Source: Symsagittifera roscoffensis (Eukaryota; Xenacoelomorpha; Acoela; Convolutidae). Taken from it: a DNA stretch of 64,000 nt. Location of the stretch: contig NC_087067.1 of the NCBI RefSeq assembly GCF_963678635.1, positions 45,518,515 through 45,582,514 of the forward strand. The letters run 5' to 3'. Below the pieces are notes generated by a model. It had not been told where the DNA came from, searched no databases, and saw only the letters and a list, made by a program, of their open reading frames with translations. This document shows positions 31,232 to 41,927 of this stretch, piece by piece (position 1 is the stretch's first letter; every line of letters starts with the position of its first letter). A program made the position numbers and the translations under genes.

Positions 31232-33036
31232 GCCGACAACTTGGATCCCTACACCGCTCAAATTCACACCCAACCAACCTCAACACTCCAATTACAATAA
31301 TTCCACTTTTTGCCTTCCCACCACCCGATTTCCCAACCAATAATATAACATCAGGCATGAATTCAGACACTAATTCACACATCTCAGTTTTATACTCCAT
31401 CTCACAACTCAATAACCCAGATATTGAAACCCCTGACGAATTTGCAGACTCTGAACCATCTCCATCCAATAATTTTCAAACCAATCCCTCAGTTTTTTCG
31501 AAACCCCCTTTTCAACCAATCCCACCATATAACCCGCTCCCATCCATTTCTACACCCTCCTATGCTTCACAAGTTACCCCAACCTACTCTTCACTTCATT
31601 CAGATCGATCATCCAATTCTCCAGACACCCCCCAAATCTCCCAAGAACTAAACAATTTTATCACCATACAACAACAACCCTTCCACCTTGAAAATCCCAC
31701 TATAAATCAGATTTCATCCACAATAGAATCATCAAACCCACCTACCCCTACACCCTCTTCAGCTTATACCGCATCATTAGCACCATCATCTACATCCACC
31801 GAATCATCGCTTATCACTAATAGAGCTTACCGCACTTTCAAAAGAAAATTCCCAAACCATCCATTTCCAGCAAAACCAGGAACAGCACATGAATATATCA
31901 ATCATCCAAATCACACTAACACGAAAGAATTTTTAGCAATCACCTTACCTTCATTTCCACAATATACTTTGAACACCCCTACAGATACTAACGATACACG
32001 TAGCTTTGTAGATGAACAAGTTTTAATGCCTACACTTCATTGGACATCATATTATCATTTTACTAACCCCCTTTGCCTACCTTTATCTAATACTCACATC
32101 GATATAGAACGAAATCAAGATATGCTATATCGACTAACTACACCACTAACACATAGACAATTTACTTACATTGGATATAAAAAATCACTAAAAACATACA
32201 CTGCACCCCGAGCTAACGAATATACGCTAGAATATTACGATCATAATATCATCCGAACTAACCAAGACCAATTTTTAGATGATGATCGCTTCGCTAACCC
32301 ACAAATCACAGAAAAGTTTTTCATCAAAACACCATATGTTTTCACACTCAACATATTTGATCGCAAATTCGACCACATCATTTCTGAAGCACTAACCGAC
32401 ACACAAGCTTACGAAAGTTTTAAAGAAAGATTTCAATTATTTTCACTAACCTTTCATTTCCTTGCACCACATGAAAGAAATTTGCACTGCTCACATGACA
32501 TTATGTTACGCACTAAACAAACCCACACATATACATATTACCGCTTTATACAAAATCACTTTGACCTACACACTCCATCAAGACAACCACACCATCGTTT
32601 TCAATTTATTAACTCTAAATACACATCACCATTTTTTCTTAACTTCACATATTGCATCAAAGATACTAACCTTCACGGTATTCTTCGCAATTATGATCCC
32701 ATAACCCAAATGTATATTTTTTGTCCCATCACAAAGACCTTCAACGCAGAAGAATCCAGACCCTTCCTTATCCCACATGAATTTGTTCAACCTATAGAAA
32801 TCCCTATATTAGAATTCATCCACAACACTAAATATAACCACAAATTATATAATCTCATCCAAAACACACCTTATGATTTTGCAGTTGGCACTGAAGAACT
32901 AAAAACCATTAAAGCACTTAAATTGCTTTGGCCACTGCTTCAAACTAAAAACATCATTCGCATATTAGCAAAGTTACTAACAAATTCCGACATAATCCAC
33001 GACATCTTCCCCCACGGTTTTTTCCCCGACGACTAA
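31228..33036 (+). CDS. 602-residue accessory ORF of unknown function
   Basis: The longest ORF downstream of env. It is intact and starts at the ATG within ATGA shared with the preceding stop. The N-terminal 200 residues are low complexity (Pro, Ser, Thr, Asn). Residues about 205-600 look folded and are rich in His, Tyr and Phe (for example YYHFTNPLCLPLSNTHIDIE and HFLAPHERNLHCSHD). I see no signal peptide, membrane span or known catalytic motif. Location resembles that of retroviral regulatory genes at the 3' end, but no function can be assigned. Three bases after its stop is a perfect splice donor (CAG/GTAAGT). Being undamaged while env is broken, it may be under separate selection or simply spared. 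Confidence 0.6.
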   Translation: MSRQLGSLHRSNSHPTNLNTPITIIPLFAFPPPDFPTNNITSGMNSDTNSHISVLYSISQLNNPDIETPDEFADSEPSPSNNFQTNPSVFSKPPFQPIPPYNPLPSISTPSYASQVTPTYSSLHSDRSSNSPDTPQISQELNNFITIQQQPFHLENPTINQISSTIESSNPPTPTPSSAYTASLAPSSTSTESSLITNRAYRTFKRKFPNHPFPAKPGTAHEYINHPNHTNTKEFLAITLPSFPQYTLNTPTDTNDTRSFVDEQVLMPTLHWTSYYHFTNPLCLPLSNTHIDIERNQDMLYRLTTPLTHRQFTYIGYKKSLKTYTAPRANEYTLEYYDHNIIRTNQDQFLDDDRFANPQITEKFFIKTPYVFTLNIFDRKFDHIISEALTDTQAYESFKERFQLFSLTFHFLAPHERNLHCSHDIMLRTKQTHTYTYYRFIQNHFDLHTPSRQPHHRFQFINSKYTSPFFLNFTYCIKDTNLHGILRNYDPITQMYIFCPITKTFNAEESRPFLIPHEFVQPIEIPILEFIHNTKYNHKLYNLIQNTPYDFAVGTEELKTIKALKLLWPLLQTKNIIRILAKLLTNSDIIHDIFPHGFFPDD

Positions 33037-33039
33037 CAG

Positions 33040-33113
33040 GTAAGTATAATTTATAAATATACTAATAAATTTAAAAAAAAACACTAACCATTCTTTATCC
33101 ATGTTTTATTTAG
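33040..33113 (+). other. Candidate 3'-UTR intron of the LTR element
   Basis: CAG/GTAAGTATA (33037-33048) is a consensus donor immediately after the TAA of the 602-codon ORF. Downstream are a CTAAC branch-like word (33084-33088), a T-rich tract and acceptor TTTATTTAG (ending 33113), with a second acceptor TTTTTAG ending 33121. This gives an intron of 74 or 82 nt, similar in size to the 68-nt intron of the PLE in this window. The donor may also join farther acceptors. Confidence 0.5.
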
Positions 33114-33121
33114 ATTTTTAG

Positions 33122-34623
33122 TCTTCATCTCACGATCATCTGCAAAATACACAAAAGAAAAATAAAAAATAGAAAACTTCTTCAAATTGTTCAAAACTCT
33201 AATAATCTTTTGCACCAGCTAAATTAAATAAAATTCATACAAATGTAATAAATTAATTTATAAATTATTTCCCTAAAAGCAGTAATTCTAATAATGATGA
33301 AAATTTGTAACTTAATTTTTCCCCAAAACAAGCAATAAAATTGAAATTCTATGTAGTAAATTAATAAAACGCAAATGCAGTTCTAACCTTTTGATATTTT
33401 CATTCACTCGCACAAGAATTCTATCCAAACTCGCACAGCTCGCCCACGAAGAATTGTTTAAATACTGAATTTCAGTTTCAAGCTTTCACACTCAACAACT
33501 CTAACACACGATAACAAATTTCGAACTTTCCTTTAACCCGGTTGGAAAGGAATTATATACTAAACAAAACTAACCAACGCAGCTTACTAAACAACACAAC
33601 ACATAGAATAACAGCATGACTAAGAAAAGGAAACCAACGGTATCCAAACCGGATTAACCCAGTTTAAAACTGGATAATTTATTTTTTGAAGACTATTATA
33701 AAGTCAAAGAAAGAAATAATAAAACACAAAAAAGTCGAAAGACAAACCCATACCAAAAACAATTTGATTTTTGAAAAAAGGACACAACCAACGAAACATA
33801 AGAAAAACCACAATAAACCCAACATAAAACGTTATCACATAACAGGACCTCTCACAGAAACCGCACGAAATCATACTCCCACTCCTGGCCTAACCCACCA
33901 GAGAGGACGTCCTAAGCATGCTCTATAGCCGGCCTAACCCACCGCGCTACATCCGCGCTTTGTGACCACACTCCTATTTTTAATAAGAGGGACTCAAGGG
34001 TGAGTAACTCTTCAAAATAACTGAACTAAAACAGAAAACTTTTGTGAAAACAACTAACCAAAATCATAACTAAAAACACTAAACTAATAAAAATTTTATA
34101 AAATGTAAATTATACCTTGCAGTATATAGATCAGCATACAACACCAAAGACGAACATCCAAAGACAAAATGACCCCACTACAATCGAAAAAGAATGGCCA
34201 ACCACAATCAATATGCCGCCCACAATCACAACTCAAAGGATTTAGAGTACGACTTGACTTCGCAGAAAAGGACTTCATTGAACTAGACCAATGACCACCT
34301 CGATGTTCAAGTATACGTACAGATCCGAGTAACCAGGCATCCCCTCCACGCACAATCTCCACGCCATTCCCAGACAAGGTCAAACACAAAGAAGTTCTCT
34401 ACATGAAACGAAAAAACCTGTCATAGCCAACCAATCTGAAATCAGATTTGAGTTTGTTGCGAAAACCCAGTCATTGTCATAAGAAGACACAACGATTGAA
34501 TCTGGAACTTCTCTAACAAGAGAACCAAGACGAAATATGATGTTCGCCAAATACCAACGTTCATCATCCATCTTTTGAATTGCAGAAAGACTATTCTAAA
34601 AAACTCTGTAAAACCCGGATGGG
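33122..34623 (+). other. 3' untranslated region of the LTR element
   Basis: About 1.5 kb with no supported gene; short frames at 33686-33928 (plus) and 34096-34571 (minus) show no motif. A possible tRNA-derived fragment lies at 33860-33960 on the minus strand. Just before the LTR is a short purine-rich GGATGGG (34617-34623), a weak polypurine tract. Confidence 0.5.
33860..33960 (-). repeat. Possible tRNA-derived SINE fragment
   Basis: On the minus strand TAGCGCGGTGGG (33949-33938) fits the pol III A box TRGCNNAGYNGG with one mismatch, within GCGCGGATGTAGCGCGG. A second GGTGGGTTAGGCCAGG-like copy occurs about 45 bases downstream. The surrounding 100 bp are more GC-rich than the rest. No convincing B box was found, so this is weak. 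Confidence 0.25.
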
Positions 34624-35033
34624 TGGAACCTGATCTAAACTACATTTTATGATTGGATAAATTAGATATTTTACCACTGTAAAGTATTTAATATTAACCA
34701 ATCATGATCCATCTAACTAACAACCCACTTATTTGTAAGTGCTGGAATTACTTGTAATTTCAGCACCAGAGAGATTTGAATTTAACTAAGAAATTAGTTG
34801 ACTCTCCAAGAAGACTTCAGCAACCGCAAGAAACCAGTATACCCTAGATCTATTGAGCCTAGCAGAGACTAGTTAAACACCCTGAGACTAGATAGTATAA
34901 GAGTAAGATTAGGATCGGTATTAGACTAAGAAGTTGCACGAATCTATCCGGCCGAAAATAAGATAGCGTGACGAGCAGACGGTGTACCCTATCCGAAATT
35001 ACTCTATGAGTTAACCACCTCGGTTATAACTCA
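34624..35033 (+). repeat. 3' LTR
   Basis: 410 bp, near-identical to 16138-16547, ending CGGTTATAACTCA and followed by GCACT, which repeats the GCAC before the 5' LTR. The low divergence implies a young insertion despite the internal frame breaks. Confidence 0.92.
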
Positions 35034-35836
35034 GCACTAATATCATGAAAAAAAAATGTTATGAAAAACGATGAAAACTTAATTTAGAATTTGAGATTTT
35101 TTGTGACAATCATCACCCCACACGCCATATAAAGTACAAAGGTATAGATTGCGCTCCTAGTAACAAATCAACTATGGCAAATAAGCTTCCTTCAACCAAT
35201 TTGGAATATAAGTTTTCATTTTTAATTCTATATGTAATCCCCCGCCCCGCAAGCTGTGTTAAGTGCTTGAGAATTGCTTTTTATGTCTGATTTCAATCTT
35301 TAAAAAGCAAATCATTTGCCACGGTTCTGTTTGGAACGTTTTATTTGTCGCTCATATTTTGGTAGAGAAAACGATATTGCGCGTTTTTTATCTCAAACTC
35401 ACAAAAATGGCCAAATCTTTTTGACCCAATTGACTTTGACCAAATCTTAAACACCCATAACTTTTTAAACAACGGTCGCAGTTGAAACGCTACTTCCATT
35501 TGAGCTCGCGCGAATAAATTTTTGTAGAGATTGAACTATGAATATACGTGGGATTAAGCGTGAGTGCAAGTTCGCTAAGTTTGCTTGGCGGCTACGTAAG
35601 CTGCGAGTATAAGCTTTCGAAGACTTTTTCTCTGATGCTGAAAGCATAACAAAAATTTTTTAAATCAAAATTTTTCCGAATTGAAATCAAGCACGCTGAT
35701 TGGCCATATCACAGTTTTCCATATTTATCAAATTTCGAATTTTATAGTTCTTCAAACGTATAGTTTTCCTCTACAGGTTTTATATTATAAAGTCTGTTAA
35801 ATTTTGTAAAACTTACAAGAGAAAATTTAAAGATCA
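35034..35836. other. Non-coding stretch after the LTR element
   Basis: No gene or repeat recognised; the only sizeable frame (35465-35647 minus) has no motif. Confidence 0.5.
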
Positions 35837-35879
35837 GTCTGAAGGTTCAGGGTTTTACCCTGATACACGGGCTTTCTGG
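35837..35879 (+). mobile_element. Diverged 3' terminus of a Helentron/HINE-like element, copy E
   Basis: Hairpin TCAGGGT-TTT-ACCCTGA (35847-35863) is followed by TACACGGGCTTTCTGG. Compared with copies C and D (TCAGGGC/GCCCTGA), the last stem pair changed from C-G to T-A on both sides, a compensatory change that supports the hairpin as a conserved structure. The upstream AGTCTGAAGG is a decayed AGTCGGAACA. Confidence 0.4.
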
Positions 35880-35974
35880 TTTGGTGTAGAAAATGCAATT
35901 TTGGTTCAACCCATAAAAATATATCCTACTCGGATTGAAGACAGATTTAAAATATTTGAATTTCACACTTAGAT

Positions 35975-36760
35975 GACACGTTTGCTCTAATAGAATTGGT
36001 AAAAATTGTATTCCGTTTACTATCCCTTTATCAAAGTTTTTTCCATATGGACGTACTGCGGAAAACACGGTGAACAGTTATTTCTATCGCACTGTTTTTG
36101 CACTGATGGGGGCGCAACTTCTAAAACTTAGTATGCTTCCTGCATCTGTTGGTTTCTGACACCATTCCTATTTAAGTCAATATCAATTTGTAAATCCAAT
36201 TTGTCATCCTTCACTGTCCTCGCTATATCGTCAACGGAGGAAAAAGTTTAGCAACTAACTCACTTGTTTTTCTTTCTTATCGCTATGCAATTTTGACAGT
36301 ACCAGACTGTTTCACCTATGTTCTCGTACTAATCATCTAATATATACGTGATACAAGTTAAAACAAATTTCACATTCGACAGCTTCTGATTTATACGTGA
36401 CCTTCTTATAGCACTCGGGACATATTCCATTGAGATCCTTCAAGAGCTTAAGCAATTCATGAATATCGCTCCTAGTCCAGTTTTGTACGGCTTCAGCCAT
36501 AGCTTTGCCAAAATTTTGGCACAAGGTGACCCCATTGCTAAATCGTTTTTCTGAACGTACCATAAATCATTGCAGTTGAATTGGAATTGACTAACTGGTG
36601 TTCTCAACAGTCTTTTCATGGTTTTCCTATTAACCATTGGTGGTTAATCTTGCTTATGCAGCTTTCTGAAACCTATGTCTATTGCTTCTTAGGTTGATAC
36701 ATCAGTATGCAAACTCTCCACATCTAAAGATATTACTTTTTCAGCTCCAGATTAATGCTC
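35975..36760 (-). pseudogene. Penelope-like element fragment (RT with PHD remnant)
   Basis: Minus-strand pieces match the better PLE copy at 47814-51144: an RT motif A relic (LLDVESLHTDV), the motif B region LWYVQKNDLAMGSPCAKILAKLWLK, the PHD-like CPECYKKVTYKSEAVECEICF followed by NLYH, and a later YGKNFDKGIVNG stretch. Frames are broken by stops and indels. It lacks the GIY-YIG end. The Cys pairs of the PHD insertion are kept, so that insertion is ancestral to these copies. Confidence 0.7.
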
Positions 36761-36839
36761 ACAAAATTTTCTCTCGCTTTTTTTTCTCGCGAAAAGTCTT
36801 CTATTTTATCTGAACAAAAATCGAATGAGTTTTACAAGA

Positions 36840-37110
36840 ATTAATGTTCTCGATGTAATTCCACATATTTTGGCCGAACAGTTCGACCGCTAGAATTATT
36901 AAACACCGGAAACAGGACTCACCTGTAGGACAGTGTGGAACTAATAGCACCAGCGCTGTAATGTAATGGGATGTTATAGACCAAGCTAACAACAACGTCA
37001 AGCTACTGACATTAGAAACACTACCCATCTGGAAAGAGGAACCGAGAATAACACGCGCGATGAAATCAAGAGCAGCAAACTGGCCCTTAAGCTATAGTTC
37101 TGAAGAGGAG
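36840..37110 (+). pseudogene. Penelope-like element fragment (GIY-YIG 3' end)
   Basis: Plus-strand relic of the nuclease end: KQDSPVGQ, then IDQANNNVKLLTLETLPIWKEEPRI and a terminal LKL-like stretch, matching the last 100 residues of the copy at 51376. The catalytic GIY-YIG tyrosine is lost. Downstream sequence to about 37430 resembles a decayed PLE 3' region and ends in a much altered hammerhead-like hairpin near 37405. Confidence 0.6.
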
Positions 37111-37439
37111 TTTTCGGCTGACACAAAAACAAATAAATTTCGAAATAAAAAAAAATGACTTGTCTCGAAAAAGGAAAATGACACAAATCGAAAAATAAAA
37201 TTTAAATTTAATTCAATGAAAAAATAACTTTAGTAAAATATCTGACAGGTAAGTCTGATGATATAATCATGATGTAACTTTGGCGCGAAATTTAATATTG
37301 CATACTTATGATTGGCTTAATTTTTATGATTTTGTATAGCCCTAGTCTTAAGATGTTTTTATGATCAATGATCATTCTATAAAACTATACTACTTTTAAT
37401 TTTGATAATGCATAAATGTGCATGAACATTGGTATATTC

Positions 37440-37840
37440 AATTTTCAATTCCCTCTCTCTCACCTCTGTGGCTCGTTCCGACGTTTGCACCCTCAATTTT
37501 CTCAAAAAGTTCAGCAAGAACTTTATAGGAGCTCTCAGGCAATGCGAGAAGTGGTCTCAAGGAGGTGTTTTTTTTCTGCACTTCTGCCAACCCATAAAAC
37601 ATGGCGGGCTGCCCCCAGTTTACCTCATTTTTGTCAAAAGTTCCTGCCCTTCAATTCCTTTTTGATGTCTTTTTCTATCTTCATAACAATGAAATTTTTT
37701 ATTCCTTTCTTTTCTCTGAACTGGTTTGAGTTAAATAAATCCAATAGCTTGTTCTCAAAAGAATCCTACCTCATGATAAAAAACCAACCCATTGGTTGGC
37801 TTGAAAAAACAATTTGTTCATGATGCAAAAACCAACCCGT
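37440..37840 (-). pseudogene. Penelope-like element fragment (N-terminal RT)
   Basis: The minus strand reads ENKLLDLFNSNQFREKKGI and IVMKIEKDIKKEL, the segment that precedes RT in the PLEs here (compare 49561 onward), then degenerates. The longer plus-strand frames in this stretch (37416-37823 and 37429-37665) are antisense and not genes. Confidence 0.6.
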
Positions 37841-38139
37841 GAATCATTCCGTTACTCTAAAGAATTTTCGGATATCGATATGGTGCGACAACCTAAGTGG
37901 AACCAATTATAGTGGCTTTTTTTATGGCTTTTCGTTGTTGTCTGCTAGCTCACAGTGTTTTATCTGTGGGGCATCAATAGTGGTGCGAAACCCCGCTTGT
38001 TTTCAATTTGTTGATTCAGCCACAATTTTCCGAGAGTATTCACATTTTTTTGTCACAATTTCGTTTTGTTGCTAATTTTATGCTAACAAGTGAGTTATTT
38101 CAATATTTTTGTTTTAGGCAAAACTTTTTTGATTCTGAA

Positions 38140-38900
38140 CTATAGCCTTAGTGTCAGCTCCCTGCTTCTAAACTCGTCGCGCATGTTAATTGCCGGTCTC
38201 TCTTTCGTGCTGCAGCTCTAATTTAAGTAACTTAATGCTGCTGGTGGGCTGATTGATTATCTTCCAAAAAACTTCGATCTACCACTATCACTACCACACT
38301 GCCGTAAATGCTGTCAAACTGGTGTATCCTCTTTCCGGTTTTTTTCCAATGCTTGTGCTGAGATGTCGGAGAGTCAGGCCAACATAGAAGGATTTGCACC
38401 CACATAAAATTGAAATTTGTACACCACTTTTGATTTCAGCTCATTGGAAAACGAGGATTTTACAGAAGACAAACACGTTTAAATTTTCCGCTTCGTGATT
38501 ATTGTCTGTGCATTTGTGATATAGCGCATTTTTTTGCTAATGTCTGACTGTGAATCCCCCGATATTGACCCATAAAAATGGGTGGTGAATCGCGGCTAAA
38601 ATTACAGGGCTTCTTCTCAACCATCTTGTTTTTGTTTTTGCCCTACCCAACGATCCTTTCAAAGGCTTGCGATGCAACCCGCGACAATCAACTTTCCGGG
38701 TATTGGTTATCCAACCACTGTTTAAGTTTAGTTTCTATCACTTTATCAAAACTTTTCCCTGTGGACGTACTGCGGAAAACCCGGTGAACAGTTCGTTTGA
38801 TCGCACTTCCCTTGTACTGAGGGGAGCAATGTCTAAACTTTAGTGTAGTACCTGTCAATAACAAAAATAAATCCAAATATACAAATTTCCCAGTAGCGTT
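38140..38900 (-). pseudogene. Penelope-like element fragment (RT C-terminus plus nuclease end)
   Basis: It begins at the conserved 3' coding end (complement of GTCAGCTCCCTGCTTCTAAA, as at 47826) and runs back through a decayed GIY-YIG region into TVHRVFRSTSTGKSFDKVI and QWLDNQYPES (38876-38688), matching the RT C-terminal domain of the intact copies. Multiple stops. Confidence 0.65.
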
Positions 38901-38929
38901 TGTAAATAATAGTTTGAAAATTCAGAAAT

Positions 38930-39370
38930 GCCAATTTTCCAGATGTGTTTGATGTCTCTATTGTGAAATCTAAATTGTCTTTGAGTGGAAGCAGGTTACG
39001 AAGTTTAACTAAAGTTCAAGTGGTTTTCACCACAAGAAAACTAGATTTTTGTTTACCACCGCTGGTGTCAGCATTTACTAATGACCTCAAGTCAAGAGTG
39101 GTTTATAAACTGTCATGAAGTGGATGCTATTCGACGTTTGACCACTAGAATTGAGGCACATAAGAAAGCAGACTCACCGGTAGGCCTCCACCTCAGGTAA
39201 TGCAGACTTGAGGGTAATAGCGCAGGTGTTAGTTGAGAAATTATAGATAGGTCGAACAACCAAACAAAACTGTTAACACTAGAGGCAAAACATATCAGGA
39301 AAGAGAAACAGGCTTGAACACGCGCGATGAGTTTAGAAGAGGGGAGTTGACACTGAAAGCTTAGCTAGAA
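38930..39370 (+). pseudogene. Penelope-like element fragment (nuclease end, plus strand)
   Basis: Plus-strand text such as VQVVFTTRKLDFCLPPL, DLKSRVVYKLS and RRLTTRIEAHKKADSPVGLHL-like residues corresponds to the GIY-YIG domain and its upstream linker, ending ELTLKA-stop at 39364. A deletion removes the YVGQT motif. A PLE-type 3' region follows to about 39650, with a damaged hammerhead core (CTGACAA, 39618-39624). Confidence 0.65.
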
Positions 39371-39652
39371 AACATTTTTGGTTTTTTATTTTAAATTTGT
39401 ATCAAAATTATGACTCAGAATTTTTCAGACAAAAAAAAATCATTATTTTAAATTTAGAGCTTAAAAGTATTTTAAAGTAATTACTAATTTCAGAGTTCAA
39501 TGTGATTGGATAATTTTGTATCATGATTGTTTAGGACCGAAGTTTGTGTGAACTATTATAAGAAACACTTGTAAATTGATGTTTTATCGGCATTTAGATT
39601 AGTTTATTGTAAAAATCCTGACAATGCACATAGTTGTGTAAAGGTTTGAATT

Positions 39653-40090
39653 TTACTTTTTATCAAAAACTTCTTGTAAATTTGGATGCAGTAATTTTGC
39701 TGCCCATAGCAGCTCTTCACAATCATCCTTCTCTACTCTCAATGTGTCATCAACGTAACGTAGAAAAAACTTAGCTTGCTGCACGGACTTAATTTTCTCC
39801 CTTATCGCGATGCTTTTTCCACAGTACCAGACGTTTTCATAGATAATTAGACGCTCATCATCTGATATAACACCGCCATTTACGTAAAATCTGTTCAAAC
39901 TGCATAATCAATCCACACTTTCTCACCGTTAGTTAACGTTCTTTTTGCACTCGGGACATATTTCATTGAGATCCTTTAAGGGCTTAAGCAATTCCGTAAT
40001 ATCCCTCCTAGTCCAGTTTTGTACGGCTTCAGCCATCGTTTTACCAAAATCTTGGCAAGAGATGACCCCATTGCTCTCAACCTAGTCCAT
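39653..40090 (-). pseudogene. Penelope-like element RT fragment with YVDD
   Basis: Minus-strand frame 39898-39653 contains AKFFLRYVDDTLRVEKDD and LLHPNLQEVFDKK, the catalytic motif C block and the segment after it. Further upstream (40090-39900) the complement reads a motif-B and PHD-like relic with CPECKK. Only this short core remains. Confidence 0.65.
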
Positions 40091-40354
40091 GATATAGTCC
40101 ATGTATAACATGGCTCAAATTCAAAAAACTGACATGTCAGAATTGGAAAATTTTACCAAATATAAATTTTATAACAACCAAAGATCAAAAAACTTTGAAA
40201 AAATCTCAGAAATTTAGAGGAAAATGTTATTAATGGTTACGTAATTTCTTATGTAATTACAGTTGTTCAAATTTGTTGGTCAGAAAAAATTTAAGAGCTT
40301 TTTTGACATGATTCTTATTTATTCAGATCTTTGATCGTTTTGTAAACATTGTAA

Positions 40355-40410
40355 AAAAAATTTTAATCCTGAGGATGCACAAAATGTGCGAAAACGTTTA
40401 AATTTACATT
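40355..40410 (+). ncRNA. Hammerhead-ribozyme-like motif, upstream repeat
   Basis: Core CTGAGGA (40369-40375), stem II TGCAC-AAAAT-GTGC, then GAA and AACGTTT. Hammerhead cores read CUGANGA...GAA, with position 7 free (G here). The very short stem III (AA/TT around CG) is like that of hammerheads known from Penelope-like elements, which are thought to act as dimers. Confidence 0.6.
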
Positions 40411-41371
40411 TTAAAAAAATTTTTGACAGTTTTTGTTGAATTCTAACCCTTTATAGCGATAAGCTATAAACAAATTGTTATCAAGTAAAACAGTCATTTT
40501 TCTTTTTTTTGTACCATTTGTACAGAATTTTACTTCCGCTTTTTGTTCATAATGTCAATAGTGTTTGAGTTAAAATGGTGATGATTGTAGCTGCCAGCTC
40601 CCTTTATCAGAGCCTGAAAGATTTTGAGCTAGAGGAACGGAGAGAGACGCAGAAGAAGGTCTACGCGGTCCCCGGCATTTCTTTGAACCCCAATACAATA
40701 ACAGCGGTAGGATTTTGTGAGTATTATTGGAACAGCAACCTCTGGCCAGTAAGCAGATTATCCTCTGGCACGATGTGCTGAACAACAGCATATCATCCCA
40801 TCGCACTAAAAACTATTCGCCCTGCCCACTTGATGAACTACTGGCATATCTACAACCGAAGCAAAAATAATTAAGTACCATTGTCTACTGCAGGACAACG
40901 GGCACTCCCGATATTTTTGCGGATCTACGGAAGACAGAGATAATCGTCATAAAGACAACCGAAAACCTTATCTCTAGAAGCAAGAGACAGAATTCTGCGG
41001 ACCTCAGAGATTATATCCAACTGCACCAGTCAAACGAATTGGAATTGAAGTCACTACGGATGGTGCTGTCCCATCGAGATCACCTGCCAGGCATTTTCTC
41101 AAAGATACAGGCCCAGACCAAGAAACCATCGCAGTGACGCCGCCGGGCAAAGGCGCGGAGAGCGGAGGTGTTGACTGGGGACCTTCAGCTGGAGTCGAAC
41201 GACCAATAAGTGGTAAGATATTGTTGTGGCTGTTTTTTCTTTGCTGAGTGCCATATGAGTTTAAGTGCTCGTGGCCTGCAAAGAAAATATGACCGCAATT
41301 TTGCTGCCACCATCAATTCTTAGATTGATCCTGAAGAGAAAACTCACGACATCATCCCAGAATTGTGACTC

Positions 41372-41927
41372 ATGAGATCTGAGATAAGTCAGGCAAATGG
41401 GGATAGGGCTAAGGCATCGGGTAACCTAGCGAAAGCAAGGGAGGTAGTTGGAAGGGGTGTAGATGAAAAGTGGTGGCCTTCGGTAATATTCTATCTGAAC
41501 CTGCAAGCAAGGTGTAGTGTCAATAACATGACAAGCCGACACAAAAAAAGCTTGAAAAACTTCCGGAAAGTCAGGATAAACCATGAAAAAGCTTGGATGA
41601 AAGGTCAGTCAGAATCTTAGATGAAGTGATTTTGCTGCAGTGGCTGCGGGAAGTCTTAAGTTTTGGACCAAACATCCGGTACGAGACAAATACAATGAAC
41701 TTCACTGCCTTGCGATTATTGATAGTTTTTTGTCTGAACTGAAGTTAAATAGAATACCCGGAGAAAAATTATGTGAGATTGAAGCAGCTGCAAAGAGATA
41801 TGCTAAAAAAGTGAAACAGACCCCCACTGAAAAAGTTGTTGAAAAAGCCAGAAAGTATTTGAAGGACAACGGTCTTTTGGCAGTGCCGTTTGATAAATTT
41901 GTGGGTTTTTGTGCATTGAAAAAATGA
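41372..41927 (+). pseudogene. PLE pre-RT domain of the decayed element
   Basis: Two plus frames (41372-41620 and 41640-41927) match residues about 85-270 of the minus-strand PLE second exon: EISQANGDRAKASGNLAKAREVV, WWPSVIFYLNLQAR, then EKLCEIEAAAKRYAKKV and KYLKDNGLLAVPFDKFVGFC. The D-K-G of the intact copy is D-K-F here. The minus frames over the same bases are antisense. Confidence 0.65.

Larger units (their letters stand above)
16138..35033 (+). mobile_element. Complete 18.9-kb Ty3/gypsy-type LTR retroelement with envelope and accessory ORFs
   Basis: The element is bounded by 410-bp direct LTRs that begin TGGAACC and end TAACTCA. It is flanked by GCAC on both sides (16134-16137 and 35034-35037; AGCAC if the last A of the LTR is shared). 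By eye the LTRs differ at about three positions, so insertion was recent. The domain order protease-RT-RNase H-integrase places it in the Ty3/gypsy (Metaviridae) group. Internal length (about 18.1 kb) is roughly three times that of a usual Ty3 element. The excess lies in a 1.25-kb leader, two ORFs before gag and about 8 kb between integrase and the 3' LTR. Several frames carry stops or frameshifts, so this copy is defective unless some are recoding signals or assembly errors. Confidence 0.9.
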
